Made by a program: the position numbers and the translations under genes | Origin: Mycobacterium nebraskense | GTDB taxonomy: Bacteria > Actinomycetota > Actinomycetes > Mycobacteriales > Mycobacteriaceae | Assembly (NCBI RefSeq): GCF_002102255.1 | Contig: NZ_LQPH01000151.1 | Location: 1-64,000, forward strand | Reading direction: 5' to 3' | DNA length: 64,000 nt | Notes under the pieces: generated by a model | Database searches by the model: none | What the model saw: the letters and a program-made list of their open reading frames with translations, nothing else | Told to the model about the DNA's origin: nothing | In this document: piece by piece, positions 62,793 to 64,000 of the stretch | Layout: each line of letters opens with the position of its first letter | Position numbering within the stretch: position 1 is the stretch's first letter

Positions 62793-63539
62793 ATGAACGC
62801 ACATTCACAAGGCCGCCTGGCCGTGGTGACGGGCGCCGGTTCGGGCATCGGCAAGGCGATAGCGCTGGCGTTCGCCGCACAGGGCGACCGGGTGATCGCC
62901 GCCGACCTGGACGAGGCCGCGGCGGCGGCCACCGCCAAGGAGCACCCCGAGCTGATCACCGCGCTGCCGGTGGACGTCGCCGACCCGGCCCAGGTCGACG
63001 CCCTGCGGGACGCGACGCACGCCGAAGCCGGCGTGCCCGACATCGTGGTCAACGCCGCCGGCTGGGACCGCACCGATCAATTCCTCAACGCCACACCGGA
63101 ATTCGCGGCCAAGGTGGTGGCCATCAACTACCTGGGGCCGGTGCACGTCTGCGCTGCGTTCCTGCCGGGAATGATCGAGACGCACGCCGGCGGACGCGTC
63201 GTCAACGTCGCCAGCGACGCGGGCCGCGTCGGCAGCGCCGGGGAATCCATCTACGCCGGAGCCAAGGGCGGGGTGATCGCGCTGACCAAGTCGCTGGCCC
63301 GGGAGATGGCCCGCCATCAGATCACGGTCAACTGCGTGTGCCCGGGCCCGACCGACACACCGCTGTTCCACGCCCAGCCCGAGAAGCTGAAAGAGGCGCT
63401 GGTCAAAGCCATCCCGTTTCGCCGCCTGGCGCGCCCCGAAGAGGTCGCCGCACCCGTACTGTTCTTCGCGTCGCCCGCCGCGTCGTTCATCACGGGACAG
63501 GTGATCAGCGTCAGCGGCGGCCTGACGATGGCAGGCTGA
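62793..63539 (+). CDS. Short-chain dehydrogenase/reductase
   Basis: A classical SDR of 248 residues. NAD(P) motif VTGAGSGIGKA, NAAG, catalytic Ser in VASDAG and Tyr-x3-Lys in YAGAKGG, and the PG motif CVCPGPTDTP. Probably oxidises or reduces a beta-hydroxyacyl-CoA or similar; next to an acyl-CoA dehydrogenase it may act in a degradation pathway. The ATG at 62793 is used; a GTG at 62772 is in frame but has no ribosome site. Five bases separate it from fadE7. Confidence 0.88.
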   Translation: MNAHSQGRLAVVTGAGSGIGKAIALAFAAQGDRVIAADLDEAAAAATAKEHPELITALPVDVADPAQVDALRDATHAEAGVPDIVVNAAGWDRTDQFLNATPEFAAKVVAINYLGPVHVCAAFLPGMIETHAGGRVVNVASDAGRVGSAGESIYAGAKGGVIALTKSLAREMARHQITVNCVCPGPTDTPLFHAQPEKLKEALVKAIPFRRLARPEEVAAPVLFFASPAASFITGQVISVSGGLTMAG

Positions 63540-63544
63540 GACCT

Positions 63545-64000
63545 ATGAGCACCCAAAAACTTCCCGCCTTCGACCGGTACGACCCCCTGGGCCTGGACGC
63601 CTCCCTGTCCGACGACGAGCTCGCGCTGCGCGACACCGTCCGGAAGTTCTGCGCCGAGCATGTCCTTCCCTACGTCGCGGAGTGGTTCGAGATCGGCGAC
63701 CTGCCGGTGCGCGAACTCGCCAAAGGGTTCGGCCAGCTCGGCCTGCTGGGCATGCACCTGCACGGCTACGGATGCGGCGGGGCCTCCGCCGTGCACTACG
63801 GCCTGGCCTGTGTGGAGCTGGAGGCCGCCGACTCTGGCCTGCGGTCGATGGTCTCGGTGCAGGGGTCCCTGGCGATGTTCGCGATCTGGAACTTCGGGTC
63901 CGAGGAGCAAAAGCGGGAGTGGCTGCCCGGTATGGCGACCGGCGAACTGCTGGGGTGTTTCGGGCTGACCGAACCCGACGTGGGATCCGATCCCGCCGCG
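63545..64000 (+). CDS. fadE7: Acyl-CoA dehydrogenase FadE7, 5' part only
   Basis: The first 152 codons of an acyl-CoA dehydrogenase, cut by the window end. The residues YDPLGLDASLSDDELALRDT at the start and GCFGLTEPDVGSDPAA at the edge match the glutaryl-CoA dehydrogenase-like group that includes Rv0400c FadE7. FAD-dependent alpha-beta dehydrogenation of an acyl-CoA is expected. The ATG at 63545 follows the SDR stop by five bases, so the two are one operon. Confidence 0.88.
   Translation, partial: MSTQKLPAFDRYDPLGLDASLSDDELALRDTVRKFCAEHVLPYVAEWFEIGDLPVRELAKGFGQLGLLGMHLHGYGCGGASAVHYGLACVELEAADSGLRSMVSVQGSLAMFAIWNFGSEEQKREWLPGMATGELLGCFGLTEPDVGSDPAA

Overview
The window is high-GC DNA from a non-tuberculous Mycobacterium. 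Much of its right two thirds is syntenic, in inverted orientation, with the M. tuberculosis block Rv0400c-Rv0418: fadE7, DUF3054 (Rv0401), the Rv0406c metallo-hydrolase, fgd1, pta, ackA, pknG-glnH-glnX, mutT3, thiE, thiO-thiS-thiG and lpqL. GTG and TTG starts, 1-8 nt gene overlaps and a lipoprotein-rich gene set fit the genus. The species cannot be fixed from the sequence alone.

Layout. (1) 1-591: no intact gene, a possible permease remnant. (2) 592-18428: an iron-regulated, minus-strand siderophore-type operon. A near-consensus IdeR box (16/19) precedes a formyltransferase of the exochelin FxbA/Fmt type, an MFS exporter (ATGA overlap), and a 5074-residue four-module NRPS with one epimerase and a terminal reductase. 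(3) 18573-21012: a junkyard of mobile DNA. The C-terminal piece of an mce gene is fused to a frameshifted IS256 transposase piece, an IS110 tail follows, and then an intact IS481-family element with imperfect 22-bp inverted repeats and a 6-bp GCTAGG target duplication. (4) 21149-24947: tandem LpqL lipoproteins, the second apparently a dead enzyme, plus DUF2752 and CD225-like membrane proteins. (5) 25343-26457: a tandem pair of secreted four-cysteine proteins. (6) 26462-30087: SGNH hydrolase-thiG-thiS-thiO under a TPP riboswitch, divergent from thiE. (7) 30059-41403: housekeeping and signalling genes mutT3, glnX-glnH-pknG, a DUF559 protein, fgd1-pta-ackA and a metallo-hydrolase. (8) 41400-44638: SRPBCC protein, ynfA relic, amidase and SDR.

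(9) 44693-60489 is the most unusual part: four tightly packed minus-strand genes. They encode a MacB/FtsX-type permease; a 2675-residue protein that joins an ABC ATPase and cyclic-nucleotide-binding domain (Rv0073-like) in frame to a FAAL-ACP-KS-AT-KR-ACP polyketide synthase; a C-A-PCP NRPS predicted to use serine, followed by two KASIII folds (the first with an intact Cys-His-Asn triad, the second with all three residues lost); and an FAD-linked oxidase. I infer that the operon builds and exports a beta-hydroxy- or beta-keto-acyl-serine-derived lipid, with KASIII chemistry in place of a thioesterase. It sits where M. tuberculosis carries mmpL1-mmpS1-fadD30-pks6. (10) 60974-64000: GNAT, SAM methyltransferase, DUF3054, SDR and the 5' end of fadE7, cut by the window edge.
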